DNA from: an uncultured Campylobacter sp.
Lineage (GTDB): Bacteria > Campylobacterota > Campylobacteria > Campylobacterales > Campylobacteraceae
Reading direction: 5' to 3'
NCBI RefSeq assembly: GCF_938030145.1
Contig: NZ_CALHGM010000001.1
Location: forward strand, 1-36,360
DNA: 36,360 bases
Part shown: piece after piece, positions 17,001 through 25,743 of the stretch
Layout of the letters: each line of letters opens with the position of its first letter
How positions within the stretch are numbered: the first letter of the stretch is position 1
Program-made: the position numbers and the translations under genes
The notes under the pieces: generated by a model
Databases searched by the model: none
Seen by the model: the letters and a program-made list of their open reading frames with translations, nothing else
Told to the model about the DNA's origin: nothing

Positions 17001-17010
17001 CCCAAGCTCC

Positions 17011-17694
17011 CTATTCTAAACTTAACCATTTGAAATCGGCGATTATCGAAAGCAAGAAAAATGCACCCCAAACGATGAAAACCGCCTTTTTAATGAAGGC
17101 TCTTTTCCTTTGAATTTCCGCCTTCGTGCCGTCTATGCTGATCCATTTCATATAAAGCCTATAAATTCCAATACTAGCGTGAGTTACTACGAAAATCAAT
17201 AAAACAAAATAAAATAGATGAAGCTGTCCGAATCTCGCGATAGCAAGATCTGCAGTAATTTTCGGACCGAATACGATCATTAAAATATGAGCCGCCGCAA
17301 AGAAAAATAGTAAAAATCCCGTCCAAAACTGAAACCACCAAAGCGTTGTATCGCAATGCTTCATTCGCATTTTGTGCGCTTTAAACGCCCTATAAGCGGC
17401 GTAATTAGCTGGAAATTTTCTCATCGCCAAAAACGCGTGAACTACGAAAATCACAAAAATTACAAAAGCGACGATGTTTGTAACGAAATAAATTCCGCCC
17501 GGTTCGGCGAAATGTACGACGCCCTCAAACGCGCCCTTACCGATCAAAATCGTGCCGGTAAATATCATATGACACAGCATAAAACAGGCCAAAATCAGCC
17601 CGCTGATGCTTTGCGCCACATCTTGCAAAGCCATAATGCGGCTTTTTTTGCCGTCTATGGATCTGCCCGTAAAGCCTTCAATGCGACCTAGCAT
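17011..17694 (-). CDS. frdC: Fumarate reductase cytochrome b subunit
   Basis: Membrane anchor and menaquinol-oxidising subunit, 227 residues with five membrane segments, matching the dihaem type of Wolinella and other epsilonproteobacteria (the E. coli enzyme has two haemless anchors). Candidate haem-ligating His residues lie in MLCHMIFTG, VVHAFLAM, AAHILMIVF and VTHASIGIYRLYMKW. It is the first gene of the operon with AGGAGA before the ATG and a TATAAT box 22 bases upstream. Confidence 0.95.
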   Translation of the reverse strand: MLGRIEGFTGRSIDGKKSRIMALQDVAQSISGLILACFMLCHMIFTGTILIGKGAFEGVVHFAEPGGIYFVTNIVAFVIFVIFVVHAFLAMRKFPANYAAYRAFKAHKMRMKHCDTTLWWFQFWTGFLLFFFAAAHILMIVFGPKITADLAIARFGQLHLFYFVLLIFVVTHASIGIYRLYMKWISIDGTKAEIQRKRAFIKKAVFIVWGAFFLLSIIADFKWLSLE

Positions 17695-17715
17695 AGGTTC
17701 TCCTTAAAAAAGATG

Positions 17716-17756
17716 ATTATAAATCCCCGCTAAACGAAAATTTACATTTTTGTAAA
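17716..17756 (-). promoter_or_regulatory. frdCAB promoter with upstream inverted repeat
   Basis: TATAAT (minus strand) at 17716-17721 lies 22 bases before frdC. A perfect inverted repeat TTTACA-TTTT-TGTAAA at 17741-17756 covers the -35 region. The spacing and shape resemble sites of CRP/FNR-family dimers, but the half-site does not match the FNR TTGAT, so the regulator is unknown. Confidence 0.55.
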
Positions 17757-17788
17757 GAAATTATATTACTTTTTAACTTTAGATTAAT

Positions 17789-18607
17789 TTAATTTCTGCA
17801 AATTAGTTTTTTCTTCAAAGACTGCTTTAAGAAAACTGCTATCAAAAACATCACTAAAGATAAAATTTGCCCCATTGATAAATTTAAAAATATAAAACCG
17901 AGCCCATCATCCGGCTGCCTAAAAAATTCTACGAAAAATCTAAACGCCGTATATAGCATCGCATACAGACATATCAGCTCGCCGTTAAATTTCTTAAATT
18001 TACGGTAGAAAAATAAAATCACGAAAATTACCAGTCCTTCCAAAACTGCTTCGTAAAGCTGGCTTGGATGACGCAATGTACCGCCCACCAAAATCCCCCA
18101 CGGCTCGGTCGTTTCGCGCCCGAAAAGCTCCTGATTTAAAAAATTCCCCACGCGCCCGAAAAAATATCCAAGCGGCACGCTAAGTGCCACGAGATCGAGC
18201 AGCGCCCACATATCGGTTTTAAATTTTTTGCAAAACCAAACCGTTGCGATCACGAATCCGACGACCGCGCCGTGATAGCTCATACCGCGAATGCCCACGA
18301 ACTCGCCGTTATGAAAGGGGTTAAAAATTTGCCACGGATGGCTGAAATACCACGCCGCCTCGCCCGAATAGATCGCGATGTATCCAAGCCGCGCGCCCAA
18401 AATGACGCCCACTTCGACCCAGATAAAGTAGCGATCGAGCATCTTATCGCTGAAGTCAAGGTCGTCTTTTTTTACAAAATACTTTGCCATAAATAGCGCC
18501 GTAAGTAGCGCCAAAACATACATAATGCCGTACCAGTGCACATTTATGCCAAACGCGCTGAACGCCACGGGATCGAAGTGAGCGTAAATTTCGTTCCAGT
18601 AATTCAA
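17789..18607 (-). CDS. lgt: Prolipoprotein diacylglyceryl transferase
   Basis: Transfers diacylglycerol from phosphatidylglycerol to the lipobox Cys of prolipoproteins, the first step of lipoprotein maturation; inner-membrane protein with about seven membrane segments, 272 residues. The Lgt signature is visible: GVILGARLGYI, IRGMSYHGAVVGFV, VPLGYFFGRVGNFLNQELFGR (split block with essential Arg, Asn and Glu), RHPSQLYEAVLEG and CLYAMLYTAFRFFVEFFRQPD. The start is TTG at 18607 with AAAGGA before it. It stands between the frd operon and a 180-bp gap, and ends close to the frdC promoter. Confidence 0.95.
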   Translation of the reverse strand: MNYWNEIYAHFDPVAFSAFGINVHWYGIMYVLALLTALFMAKYFVKKDDLDFSDKMLDRYFIWVEVGVILGARLGYIAIYSGEAAWYFSHPWQIFNPFHNGEFVGIRGMSYHGAVVGFVIATVWFCKKFKTDMWALLDLVALSVPLGYFFGRVGNFLNQELFGRETTEPWGILVGGTLRHPSQLYEAVLEGLVIFVILFFYRKFKKFNGELICLYAMLYTAFRFFVEFFRQPDDGLGFIFLNLSMGQILSLVMFLIAVFLKQSLKKKLICRN

Positions 18608-18786
18608 ATTTTTCCTTTAAAATTTCATCTCAAATTTCGCAGACTACGAAATTTTAAAATTTTGTAAAATTCCATGTCGCTAGAATTCCGCGCAGGCAAA
18701 ATTCTAAAATTCCATAGAATGCTGCGCCGCCAAAATCGTTTAGAATTTTAAAATTTCGCACCGCAAAGCTTCAAAATTCCACTTCT

Positions 18787-19326
18787 TTAAACCCTGAGCC
18801 CCAGCGTCTCTTTTACCACGCGGCAAAAATCCGCCAAAAACCACCCGAGCGCCTTGTAATAGCTGCTTTTGGCGTTTATCTGCAAGTGCGTAGCAAGCGC
18901 GGAAAAGCTAGGAATGATAAATTGCACCAGATAAAGCGTCAAAATTTTATGCGATTTCGCGTCCGTGTTTTGCTTAAAAATCATGGCAAGCAGCGCTAGC
19001 ATATTGGCTGCATGAGCGCTTTTAAGCTCCGCAAAAGGCTTTTTGAAGCGGCATTTTTCATAAAACAGCTCCACTTCGCTTTCGCTTATGAGCTTGAAAA
19101 AATCCATCTCAAACGCCCCTTTTAGCGCCTCAAAATCGCGCTCTAGCGCCGCATAGTCCTCGCCCTGCACCCTCTGCCAAAGCTCATGGCCGTTTTTGTT
19201 CTCGATATTTTTATTTACGATGATCCAGTTTTTGCCCAAGCTGCGCAACTTCTGCTCATCTATCACGCCTTTAAAATTCGTCGCAAAGATTATGCAGATC
19301 ACCGAGTATAGCTCGCCTAGTTTCAT
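18787..19326 (-). CDS. Hypothetical protein downstream of dinB
   Basis: Not recognised. 179 residues, mostly helical with a mix of charged and hydrophobic stretches; two weakly hydrophobic segments (HAANMLALLAMIF and ILTLYLVQFIIPSFSALATHL) could be buried helices or membrane contacts. No signal peptide or known motif. A good ribosome site (AAGGAAAAAG) stands before the ATG. It begins 19 bp after dinB ends, so it is probably in the same transcript as the HIT, ribBA and dinB genes, though nothing links it to them in function. The 179 bp beyond its end are filled with intergenic A/T words. Confidence 0.8.
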   Translation of the reverse strand: MKLGELYSVICIIFATNFKGVIDEQKLRSLGKNWIIVNKNIENKNGHELWQRVQGEDYAALERDFEALKGAFEMDFFKLISESEVELFYEKCRFKKPFAELKSAHAANMLALLAMIFKQNTDAKSHKILTLYLVQFIIPSFSALATHLQINAKSSYYKALGWFLADFCRVVKETLGLRV

Positions 19327-19345
19327 CTTTTTCCTTTAAATTTAA

Positions 19346-20503
19346 TCAAATTTCGCTCGCTTTTTTCAGCTTTTCGATGCCGAATTTTTCCCAAATCCTG
19401 CTTAAAGATCGATCTAAGCTCTGCTGCTTTTTATCGATTTCGCCAAAGAGCAGCGAGCTGCCCGATTTGCTGCTAAAATTTGAAAGATTTAGCGCCAGAT
19501 GGATTATCTGCGCGCCTTTTTTTACGTCACAGAGCCTAAACAGCTCAAGCGCAGTCTCGCTCAGTAAATTTAAACTAAACGCCCTATCCTGGCTGATCTG
19601 GTGTGAAAACTCTTCGCGCGATTTGTAGCGGATCTTTAGATCATACGTCGTGGGCTTTAGGCCTCTGGCGAGCACTTCGCCTGCCAAATGGCGCGCCAAA
19701 ATTAAAATTTTACGCCGCAGCTCGTCCCGATCGGCGCACGGCGCGAAGCTGCGCCCAAAGCCGATGCTCTTGCGCTCGCGCTTTGAGACGACTTCGCCCT
19801 CATCCTCGCCGCTAAGGGCTGCGAAAATTTTCCTGCCATTTGCGCCCATTTTTTCAAAAATTTCTCTGTGCGCTAGCGCGTCGCCAAAGCTTACGATGCC
19901 GTATTTACCGAGCGTTTTTTGCGCCGCTTTGCCGATGCCGAAAAATTTCGCTACCGGCACGACGGATAGCTCGCGTGCGATTTGCGATTTTAAAATTTGC
20001 CGCACGCCGAAGGGCTTAGCAAGGCCCGTAGCGAGTTTTGCGATCAGTTTTGCTTCGCTAAGACCGACGCTGCACGGAAGGCTAAAGCGGCGCATAATCT
20101 CGCTTTGCAAAAACGCAGCAAAGCCCAGCGCGTCTGCGTCGTATGCCGTGCCGCGTAAATTTAGAAAAAACTCGTCGATGCTAAATTTTTCGATCTCGGG
20201 CGTAAAGTTTAGTAAAAACTCATAAATTTCGCGTGAAATTTTGCGGTATTCGCCGTGCTGTGCGCGCACCAAAATGAGCTGCGGACAGAGTCCGAGCGCG
20301 ATTTTAACGGGCTGAGCCGAGTGCACGCCGTCCGCTCTGGCCTCGTAGCTCGCGCTTAAAATCACGCTTCCAAGCTCGCTCTTGCCGCCGAAAATCTCCT
20401 CGTCGCCGCCTCCGACGACTGCGATCTTTTTGCCCGCAAGCATGGGATCGGCAAGCCTCGCTACAGAGACGAAGAAGCTGTCCAAATCGATGTGAGCTAT
20501 CAA
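19346..20503 (-). CDS. dinB: DNA polymerase IV (Y-family translesion polymerase)
   Basis: Error-prone polymerase that copies past DNA damage; 385 residues. Y-family palm motifs are clear: IAHIDLDSFFVSVARL at the start (metal Asp6 and Asp8), SASYEARADGVHSAQPVKIA, SIDEFFLNL (metal Asp and Glu, about 103-104), SVGLSEAKLIAKLATGLAKP and the thumb helix-hairpin VAKFFGIGKAAQKTLGKYGI. A little-finger domain follows. The C-terminus lacks an obvious beta-clamp tail of the QL(S/V)LF kind, though SGSSLLFGE and LSRIWEKFG are nearby. It starts with TTG at 20503, overlapping the ribBA stop in TTGA, so translation is coupled. Confidence 0.95.
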   Translation of the reverse strand: MIAHIDLDSFFVSVARLADPMLAGKKIAVVGGGDEEIFGGKSELGSVILSASYEARADGVHSAQPVKIALGLCPQLILVRAQHGEYRKISREIYEFLLNFTPEIEKFSIDEFFLNLRGTAYDADALGFAAFLQSEIMRRFSLPCSVGLSEAKLIAKLATGLAKPFGVRQILKSQIARELSVVPVAKFFGIGKAAQKTLGKYGIVSFGDALAHREIFEKMGANGRKIFAALSGEDEGEVVSKRERKSIGFGRSFAPCADRDELRRKILILARHLAGEVLARGLKPTTYDLKIRYKSREEFSHQISQDRAFSLNLLSETALELFRLCDVKKGAQIIHLALNLSNFSSKSGSSLLFGEIDKKQQSLDRSLSRIWEKFGIEKLKKASEI

Positions 20504-21501
20504 ACTATGTCGATCCCAAAACCGCTAAGCCCCGCGTAGTCTTTCGGCTCGCTCTTGCTTAAAATTTTAATTTTCCTTACGCCCAGATGCGCTAAAATTT
20601 GCGCTCCGATGCCAAAGCTCTTAAAATCGGCGCGATTTTGCGCGGATTTTAGCATCAAAAGCACGCCGCCTTCATTGCGCAAAATGTCCAGATCGCGCAT
20701 GAAATCGTTAAATTTCGCATCGCTTAAAAATTCCAGATCGCTTGAAATTTTATGAAATTTCACGTTCGTCTGCGCGCTCTTTTCGGGCTCGCCGAAAATA
20801 TAGGCGCGGTGCTCGTTGCCCTCGTGATCGCTCACGTCGTAAAATTTCGCCGCTTCGCCGCACAACATAGCGCTTTTTGGCTCGCTAAATTTAACGAGAG
20901 TTTCGTGCTTTAGGCGGTACTGCACGATCTGCGCGACCGAGATCATATTGATGCCGTGCTGCGCGCAGAATTTTTCCAGATCGTCCCTGCGCGCCATATC
21001 GCCGTCGTCTTTGACGATCTCGCAGATCACTGCGCTTTGCGAAAGCCCCGCCAAGCGACACAGATCCGTTGAACCCTCAGTGTGTCCCGTGCGAGCGAGC
21101 ACGCCGCCGCTTTTAGCAATGAGCGGGAAGATATGCCCGGGGCGGACGAAATCATCCGCGCGAGCGCCCACGCGCGACATCAGCTCGATCGTCATATTGC
21201 GCTCATACGCGCTTACGCCCGTCTTGGCATCCTTTGCGTCGATCGTGACGGTGAAAGCAGTCTCGTGACTCGAGGTGTTTTTATCGACCATCAAATTTAG
21301 ATCTAGCTGCTGCGCAATCTGCGGGCTAAGCGCCACGCACAGCACTCCGCGAGCATGCGTGATAGCAAAATTTACCTTTTCCGCGCTGCTAAATGTGCTC
21401 GCAAACACTAAATCGCCCTCGTTCTCGCGATCGACGTCATCGACCATAACGAGCATTTTGCCGTTTTTCAGATCCTCGATCGCCTGCTCTACGCTGATCA
21501 T
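20500..21501 (-). CDS. ribB: 3,4-dihydroxy-2-butanone 4-phosphate synthase with degenerate GTP cyclohydrolase II half
   Basis: 333 residues in two halves. Residues 1-200 are a complete RibB: DDVDRENEGDLVFA with the acidic metal site and RTGHTEGSTDLCRLAGL, making the four-carbon unit of riboflavin from ribulose 5-phosphate. The second half (about 205-333) resembles RibA at the fold level (GIGAQILAHLGVRKIKIL) but lacks the Cys cluster that binds zinc in active GTP cyclohydrolase II, and is short. So the cyclohydrolase activity is probably absent and must be provided elsewhere. Bifunctional ribBA-like genes with an inactive second half are described in Helicobacter and Campylobacter, from memory. 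It starts at ATG inside TAATG with the HIT gene, with AAGGAGAGATA ahead. Confidence 0.9.
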   Translation of the reverse strand: MISVEQAIEDLKNGKMLVMVDDVDRENEGDLVFASTFSSAEKVNFAITHARGVLCVALSPQIAQQLDLNLMVDKNTSSHETAFTVTIDAKDAKTGVSAYERNMTIELMSRVGARADDFVRPGHIFPLIAKSGGVLARTGHTEGSTDLCRLAGLSQSAVICEIVKDDGDMARRDDLEKFCAQHGINMISVAQIVQYRLKHETLVKFSEPKSAMLCGEAAKFYDVSDHEGNEHRAYIFGEPEKSAQTNVKFHKISSDLEFLSDAKFNDFMRDLDILRNEGGVLLMLKSAQNRADFKSFGIGAQILAHLGVRKIKILSKSEPKDYAGLSGFGIDIV

Positions 21502-21998
21502 TATCTCTCCTTTAAATTTAATTCTACAAATGCCGCTTTTAGCTTCTCAAAAAGCGGGGCGAACGAAACGCCGTTTACGCGGACGTTTGCGATCGTCGTG
21601 ATGAAATTCGTATCGCGCTGCCACCGCGGCACGAGATGATAGTGCACATGCTCGGCGATACCCGCACCCGCAGCGGCGCCGAGGTTCATGCCGATATTCA
21701 CGCCGTTTGCGCCCAGAGTGCGCTTTAAAATCCCCACTCCGGCGCGCACGTAGCGGCTCATCTCTGCCCACGCATCGTCGCTAAGGCACTCGATATTATC
21801 GACGTGCTCGTAAGGTATGACCATAAACGCTCCCGGGCTGTAGGGGTAGAGGTTCATCACCCCAAAGCAGTGCCGCGCGCGAAAAAGCACGCCGTTGCGA
21901 TCATCAAACGCCGCATCCGCCGCCGCGTCGCAGAAGGGACAGCCGCTTCTTTTTTCGGTAAAATATTCGCTTCGCCAAGGGGCGCAAAGATAATCCAT
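21501..21998 (-). CDS. HIT-family nucleotide hydrolase/transferase
   Basis: 165 residues from ATG 21998; the frame is open to 22022 but the ATG at 21998 has the ribosome site GGAAAAGAG and begins MDYLCAPWRSEYF, as in homologues. A CPFC motif (residues about 20-23) and the histidine-triad signature HVHYHLVPRW (about 120-129) place it with HIT proteins of the diadenosine tetraphosphate phosphorylase / GalT-like branch. The substrate cannot be told. It is the first gene of the run with ribBA, dinB and the unknown gene. Confidence 0.9.
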   Translation of the reverse strand: MDYLCAPWRSEYFTEKRSGCPFCDAAADAAFDDRNGVLFRARHCFGVMNLYPYSPGAFMVIPYEHVDNIECLSDDAWAEMSRYVRAGVGILKRTLGANGVNIGMNLGAAAGAGIAEHVHYHLVPRWQRDTNFITTIANVRVNGVSFAPLFEKLKAAFVELNLKER

Positions 21999-22282
21999 CT
22001 CTTTTCCTTTCCGAAATTCCAAAATTCTATGAAATTTTAAAATTTGCGTTTAGCAAAATTCTATGAAATTTGGAATTTAAAACTTCTAAATTTCATAGAA
22101 TTTTAAATTTACGCGACCCGCACTGCTCACACGATGCGGAGCTATGCACGTGGCAGGCGCGACATGCTTTGCAATCACGGGGCGCTTCGACGCAATACGC
22201 ACTCTGCGGATCGAAGCCCGCGGCGGGCATTGGTGCGCATTTGACGGACACTCATCGCGCGGCAAACATAGCGTCTAAGTCC

Positions 22283-22370
22283 GCACCGTAGCCGTTCGCA
22301 CAGCGTGCGATAACAAGCTCGCGATGCCAAAGCGTAGCACGTACGCCTACGCGGCATACAATATCTAATC
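22283..22370. repeat. Degenerate 88-bp repeat, copy 1
   Basis: Aligns without gaps to 22859-22946: by my count 67 of 88 bases agree and 19 of the 21 differences are transitions (A/G or C/T). The best-kept core is CCAAAGCGTAGC near 22326. Directly after it (from 22371) a third, partial copy matches the first 30 bases or so: CGCAGTCGTTTGCACGGCGC against CGTAGCCGTTCGCACAGCGT. Confidence 0.6.
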
Positions 22371-22858
22371 TACGCAGTCGTTTGCACGGCGCATTATAAC
22401 AAAACTTTGACGCACTCACAGGCACGGTACGCGATGCCAACCTGCGCCGCAATCACCATCGCGACACGCGGTAAAATTTAACGCGGCGCGGTCACGGCGC
22501 AGCTGTATTGCAGCTGCGGCTTAATCGCGTCGTATTGCAGGGTATCACAGCCCTACTAAGCCCCTACACCGTCCGCTTTTACGATAGCTCGCTTTGCTAG
22601 ACCGCGGTGCGTTGTAGCCTCCAAGCAGCCTAGGTCGCGAGCTGCGATTAAATTTAGGCGCCTTTAATCGCCGATACCGAAGCGCTAGGAATACAAGACA
22701 CTACGGCAGACGCGCAATTCTCGGCGCTTAATGTTACAAGCGCAACCCCGCCCGCGCGAAGCTTCGCAAACGCAAAGCTAAATTTAAACCCACGCTTTTT
22801 GCACCAGCTCGTGATGCGACGGAAAGCTATACAAACGAAAGGCGTAAATTTAAACCTC

Positions 22859-22946
22859 GCTCCGCAGCCGCTCGCGCAGCGCGTGATAATAAACTCACGA
22901 CACCAAAGCGTAGCGCGGATGCTTACGCAGCGTGCGATATTTGATC
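22859..22946. repeat. Degenerate 88-bp repeat, copy 2
   Basis: Same unit as 22283-22370, same orientation, 576 bp apart. No known RNA structure, transposon end or coding frame was recognised in it. Confidence 0.6.
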
Positions 22947-23095
22947 GCGTCGCAACCGCTAAATTTAAAGAACTGCTAAATTTTAAAGTCAGCCGAATTC
23001 TACGAATTTTAAAATTTACCGCCTTAAAATTTCGCTCTCTTCGCCAAATTTAACTTCTCGTTCCGATCTGATCTTGCGCGATCAAACAAGCGGGT

Positions 23096-23896
23096 TTAAA
23101 TTTCGCCGCCCGCGCCTAGCTTTATCTCACGCAGTGCCGCGCCGACGTCATTTTGGCGCATAAAATGCTCGCCGATCAAAAACGCATCGACGCCCGCCTC
23201 GTGCAAACTTAAAAGCTGCTTGTGCGAGTGCAGACCGCTTTCTGCGACGATGATCTTGCCGTTTGGAATTAGCGGGATTAGTCGCTCACTCAAGCTCGTA
23301 TCGACCTCGAAAGTCTCTAAATTTCGATGGTTGATGCCGATAATATCAGCCCCTGCAAAGACCGCTTTTTTCAGATCGTCCTTATCGTGGATCTCGCACA
23401 GCGCCTCAAGCCCCAGCCTGCAGGCAAACTCAAGTAGCTCTCTTAGCTCCTTGCGCTCAAGCGCTTTGGCGATCAGCAGGATAAAATCTGCGCCATAAAC
23501 CAGCGCTTCGAGGATCTGATAACGATCGACGATGAAATCCTTGCGCAAAATGGGCGTATGCGTGTAACGGCGGATCTGCGGGATAAACTCCAAATCGCCT
23601 CTGAAATAATGCGGCTCGGTTAGCACCGAAAAGGCGCTCGCACCTGCATTTTCATACTCCACGGCAAGGCTTAGCGGCTCAAAATCCTCGCGGATGATCC
23701 CCTTGCTTGGGCTTGCCTTTTTAATCTCGGCGATGATGCGCAGCGGATCCTTCTCATCGCTTTTAAGCGCGCTTATGACGTCACGCGGCTCATAGGGATT
23801 GGCGCTTAGCGAGCGGCCGAGCAAATCCTCGGGCAGCTTTTCTTTGCGAAGCGCGAGATCCTCGCGAGTGCGTTTTAAAATTTCGTCTAAAATCAT
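23096..23896 (-). CDS. trpC: Indole-3-glycerol phosphate synthase
   Basis: Closes the indole ring in tryptophan synthesis; 266 residues, a monofunctional TIM barrel without a fused TrpF. Seen: catalytic Lys in EIKKASPSKGIIRED, SVLTEPHYFRGDL, ILRKDFIVDRYQILEA (catalytic Lys), EIHD, GINHRNLETFEVD and VAESGLHS. It begins 2 bp after the TPR gene and is last in a five-gene minus-strand run; no other trp gene is nearby, so the pathway genes are dispersed or elsewhere. No obvious terminator follows. Confidence 0.95.
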   Translation of the reverse strand: MILDEILKRTREDLALRKEKLPEDLLGRSLSANPYEPRDVISALKSDEKDPLRIIAEIKKASPSKGIIREDFEPLSLAVEYENAGASAFSVLTEPHYFRGDLEFIPQIRRYTHTPILRKDFIVDRYQILEALVYGADFILLIAKALERKELRELLEFACRLGLEALCEIHDKDDLKKAVFAGADIIGINHRNLETFEVDTSLSERLIPLIPNGKIIVAESGLHSHKQLLSLHEAGVDAFLIGEHFMRQNDVGAALREIKLGAGGEI

Positions 23897-23898
23897 CG

Positions 23899-25743
23899 CT
23901 ACTGCTTTGGTGTCTGGATTTTAGAGCCGGCAGGCTCTTTCGACGTAGAATTCTGCTCTGGCATAAAATCCTGCCTCGATACGGAATTTTGTCTTGACGA
24001 GGCAGAATTCTGCGCGGCGGAATTTATAGGCGTCGCAAAATTTTCAGAAGCCGCGGAATTTGGTGTCTGGTTTTGAACCATGGAATTTGCAGACCCAGCA
24101 GAATTTTGCGAAGCGGAGTCTTTTGGCGCCAAATTCTGCGTTGTGGTGGGACTTGGACGCGCGGAATCTAACGCAGAGCTTTCGGGCGCCGTAGATTTTA
24201 TGGAATTAGGCGAAGGGATTTTTATTGCCGGGCTTTGCGGCGCCTGATCTTTCGGCGCGGAGCCTTTTATCGTAGCGGGATTTTGCGATATAGAATTCTG
24301 AGGCGCTACGCCTGCGCCTGCGGCGCACGCATCGATCGCCTCCAAATGCTCCTTGCCTTCAGGGGAATTAAAAAATTCTGCGTCTTTGATCTTAGCCATT
24401 TCATTTTTAGCCTTGTCGCACTCGCCAAGCTTGTAGTATCCCCAAGCAAGCGAGTCTAGATAATACGGCGAGTCGGGGTCTTTTTGCAGAGCGCGGCGGA
24501 CGAGCTCGATGCCCTTACGAACGTCTAAATCGTGATCTATTAGGATGTATCCGTAGTAGTTTAGGTGCACGGGGTCTTTAAGCTGCGGCGCGATATTTTC
24601 AAATTTCGCCACTACGCTAGATAGGGTTTTGGCATCCACGTTTTTGCCCGCACTTTCATATTCGTAGATCGCCTCGATCGCCAAAAAGTCATAATTTTTG
24701 GTCTTCATAAACTCATCGCGTGCCATTTTAATCGCGGTTTTATAGTCTTTTTTATGCGCGTAGGCATCGATTAGAAGCTCGCGCTTGTAGTCGTATTTCT
24801 TCAAAAGCTCGATTATTTTATCAAAGTCGTTTGAGTAGTAATAAATCGCTATCATATCGTCCAAGAATTTATTATCCCCCTTGGCTTCATACAGCGCTTC
24901 ATCGATCTTAGCGACATCCAAATAGCGTTTATTCGCGCGATACACATCAGCTAGCAGCTCGCACGCCATACCCTGGGCGCAGCCGTAGATGCGCCTGTGC
25001 GTCTCGATGATGCGGATCGCTCCGTCCGAATCATCGAGTTTATTTAGCAACACGTCGCATAATCTGATGAGATTTTCGTCGGTTTTGTCTAGCTCATAGG
25101 CTTTTTCGAAATAGGTTTTGGCTAAAGTAAAATTCTCCATCGCATAATATGTCGCCGCTAAGATCGCATAACTACGCGAAACCGGATCTACGGTGACTAG
25201 CTTAAGAGCAGCGGTATTGGCATTTAGATTATCTTTAATGCCTAAGTAGTAGCCGATTTTTACTCGCAGATACTCAGAGTCTGAGCTTAGGCTCTTTTCG
25301 CCGAGCTTTAAATAGCGCGCCGTATTTTTACGATCTTTGATCGCAAAAGCAGTCTTTAGCGCTTCTAGCAGATAAACGGACGAGCCTGTTTTATTGTATG
25401 CCTTTTCGTATAAAAACATCGATGCGACGGGATCTTTATGCAGTAACTCCAAAGCTGTAAGCAAATCGAAATTTAACTCGGCATCCTCTTGCGCTCGCAT
25501 CGCGTGGTTTAGCTTTTCTTTGGTTATGCTTTTAGCGCTTACGCCGCGATTTATCAAGCTCTTTTTAATTGCATCTTTTGCACCGTTTTTTGTGCCAATG
25601 CTGGAATTCTTATCAGACACCTTTTTATCCGTAACGGACTGCTTCGCTGCTGCAGCATTCGTCCCACTCTCCGCACTTAGATACTGTGGCGCTAAAATCA
25701 TCGCCGCGATTAAAATTCCGCTTAAAACCTTACCCCGATACAT
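23899..25743 (-). CDS. Exported TPR-repeat protein with low-complexity C-terminal tail
   Basis: 614 residues. A signal peptide (about 1-24, cleavage near LSA-ES; no lipobox Cys) suggests a periplasmic protein. The body (about 75-470) is helical with tetratricopeptide-like units, clearest in AAKLVTVDPVSRSYAILAAT-type and YFEKAYELDKTDENLIRLCD-type segments and in LQKDPDSPYYLDSLAWGYYK. From about 476 to the end the protein changes to a Ser/Asn/Gln/Pro/Ala-rich tail with repeated QNSA and QNS words and no Cys. The start has GGAGGAAGA directly before the ATG, and it overlaps the YkgJ-like gene by 22 bp. TPR proteins of this kind often act in envelope assembly; the partner is unknown. Confidence 0.85.
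   Translation of the reverse strand: MYRGKVLSGILIAAMILAPQYLSAESGTNAAAAKQSVTDKKVSDKNSSIGTKNGAKDAIKKSLINRGVSAKSITKEKLNHAMRAQEDAELNFDLLTALELLHKDPVASMFLYEKAYNKTGSSVYLLEALKTAFAIKDRKNTARYLKLGEKSLSSDSEYLRVKIGYYLGIKDNLNANTAALKLVTVDPVSRSYAILAATYYAMENFTLAKTYFEKAYELDKTDENLIRLCDVLLNKLDDSDGAIRIIETHRRIYGCAQGMACELLADVYRANKRYLDVAKIDEALYEAKGDNKFLDDMIAIYYYSNDFDKIIELLKKYDYKRELLIDAYAHKKDYKTAIKMARDEFMKTKNYDFLAIEAIYEYESAGKNVDAKTLSSVVAKFENIAPQLKDPVHLNYYGYILIDHDLDVRKGIELVRRALQKDPDSPYYLDSLAWGYYKLGECDKAKNEMAKIKDAEFFNSPEGKEHLEAIDACAAGAGVAPQNSISQNPATIKGSAPKDQAPQSPAIKIPSPNSIKSTAPESSALDSARPSPTTTQNLAPKDSASQNSAGSANSMVQNQTPNSAASENFATPINSAAQNSASSRQNSVSRQDFMPEQNSTSKEPAGSKIQTPKQ

Larger units (their letters stand above)
21999..23095. 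other. About 1.1 kb without a supported gene, rich in degenerate repeats
   Basis: Beyond the HIT ribosome site nothing codes convincingly. Frames at 22070-22291, 22175-22357, 22252-22452 and 22799-23053 give Arg/Cys/Ala-rich products without ribosome sites. The borders (22020-22110 and 22970-23050) hold A/T words such as GAATTTTAAAATTT. The middle is GC-rich and holds related degenerate copies of an 88-bp unit (22283, 22859 and a partial one at 22371), listed below. Whether this is decayed coding DNA or a repeat family cannot be decided from sequence alone. Confidence 0.55.

Noticed and set aside
22180..22230. tRNA-like stretch with a T-loop-like GCGGATCGAAGCCCGC
   Set aside because: The T-loop lacks the TTCGA core and no acceptor, D or anticodon stem can be formed around it.
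22070..22452. Several Arg/Cys/Ala-rich frames on both strands
   Set aside because: No ribosome sites, frames change between related repeat copies, and the differences between copies change amino acids freely, so no sign of coding constraint.
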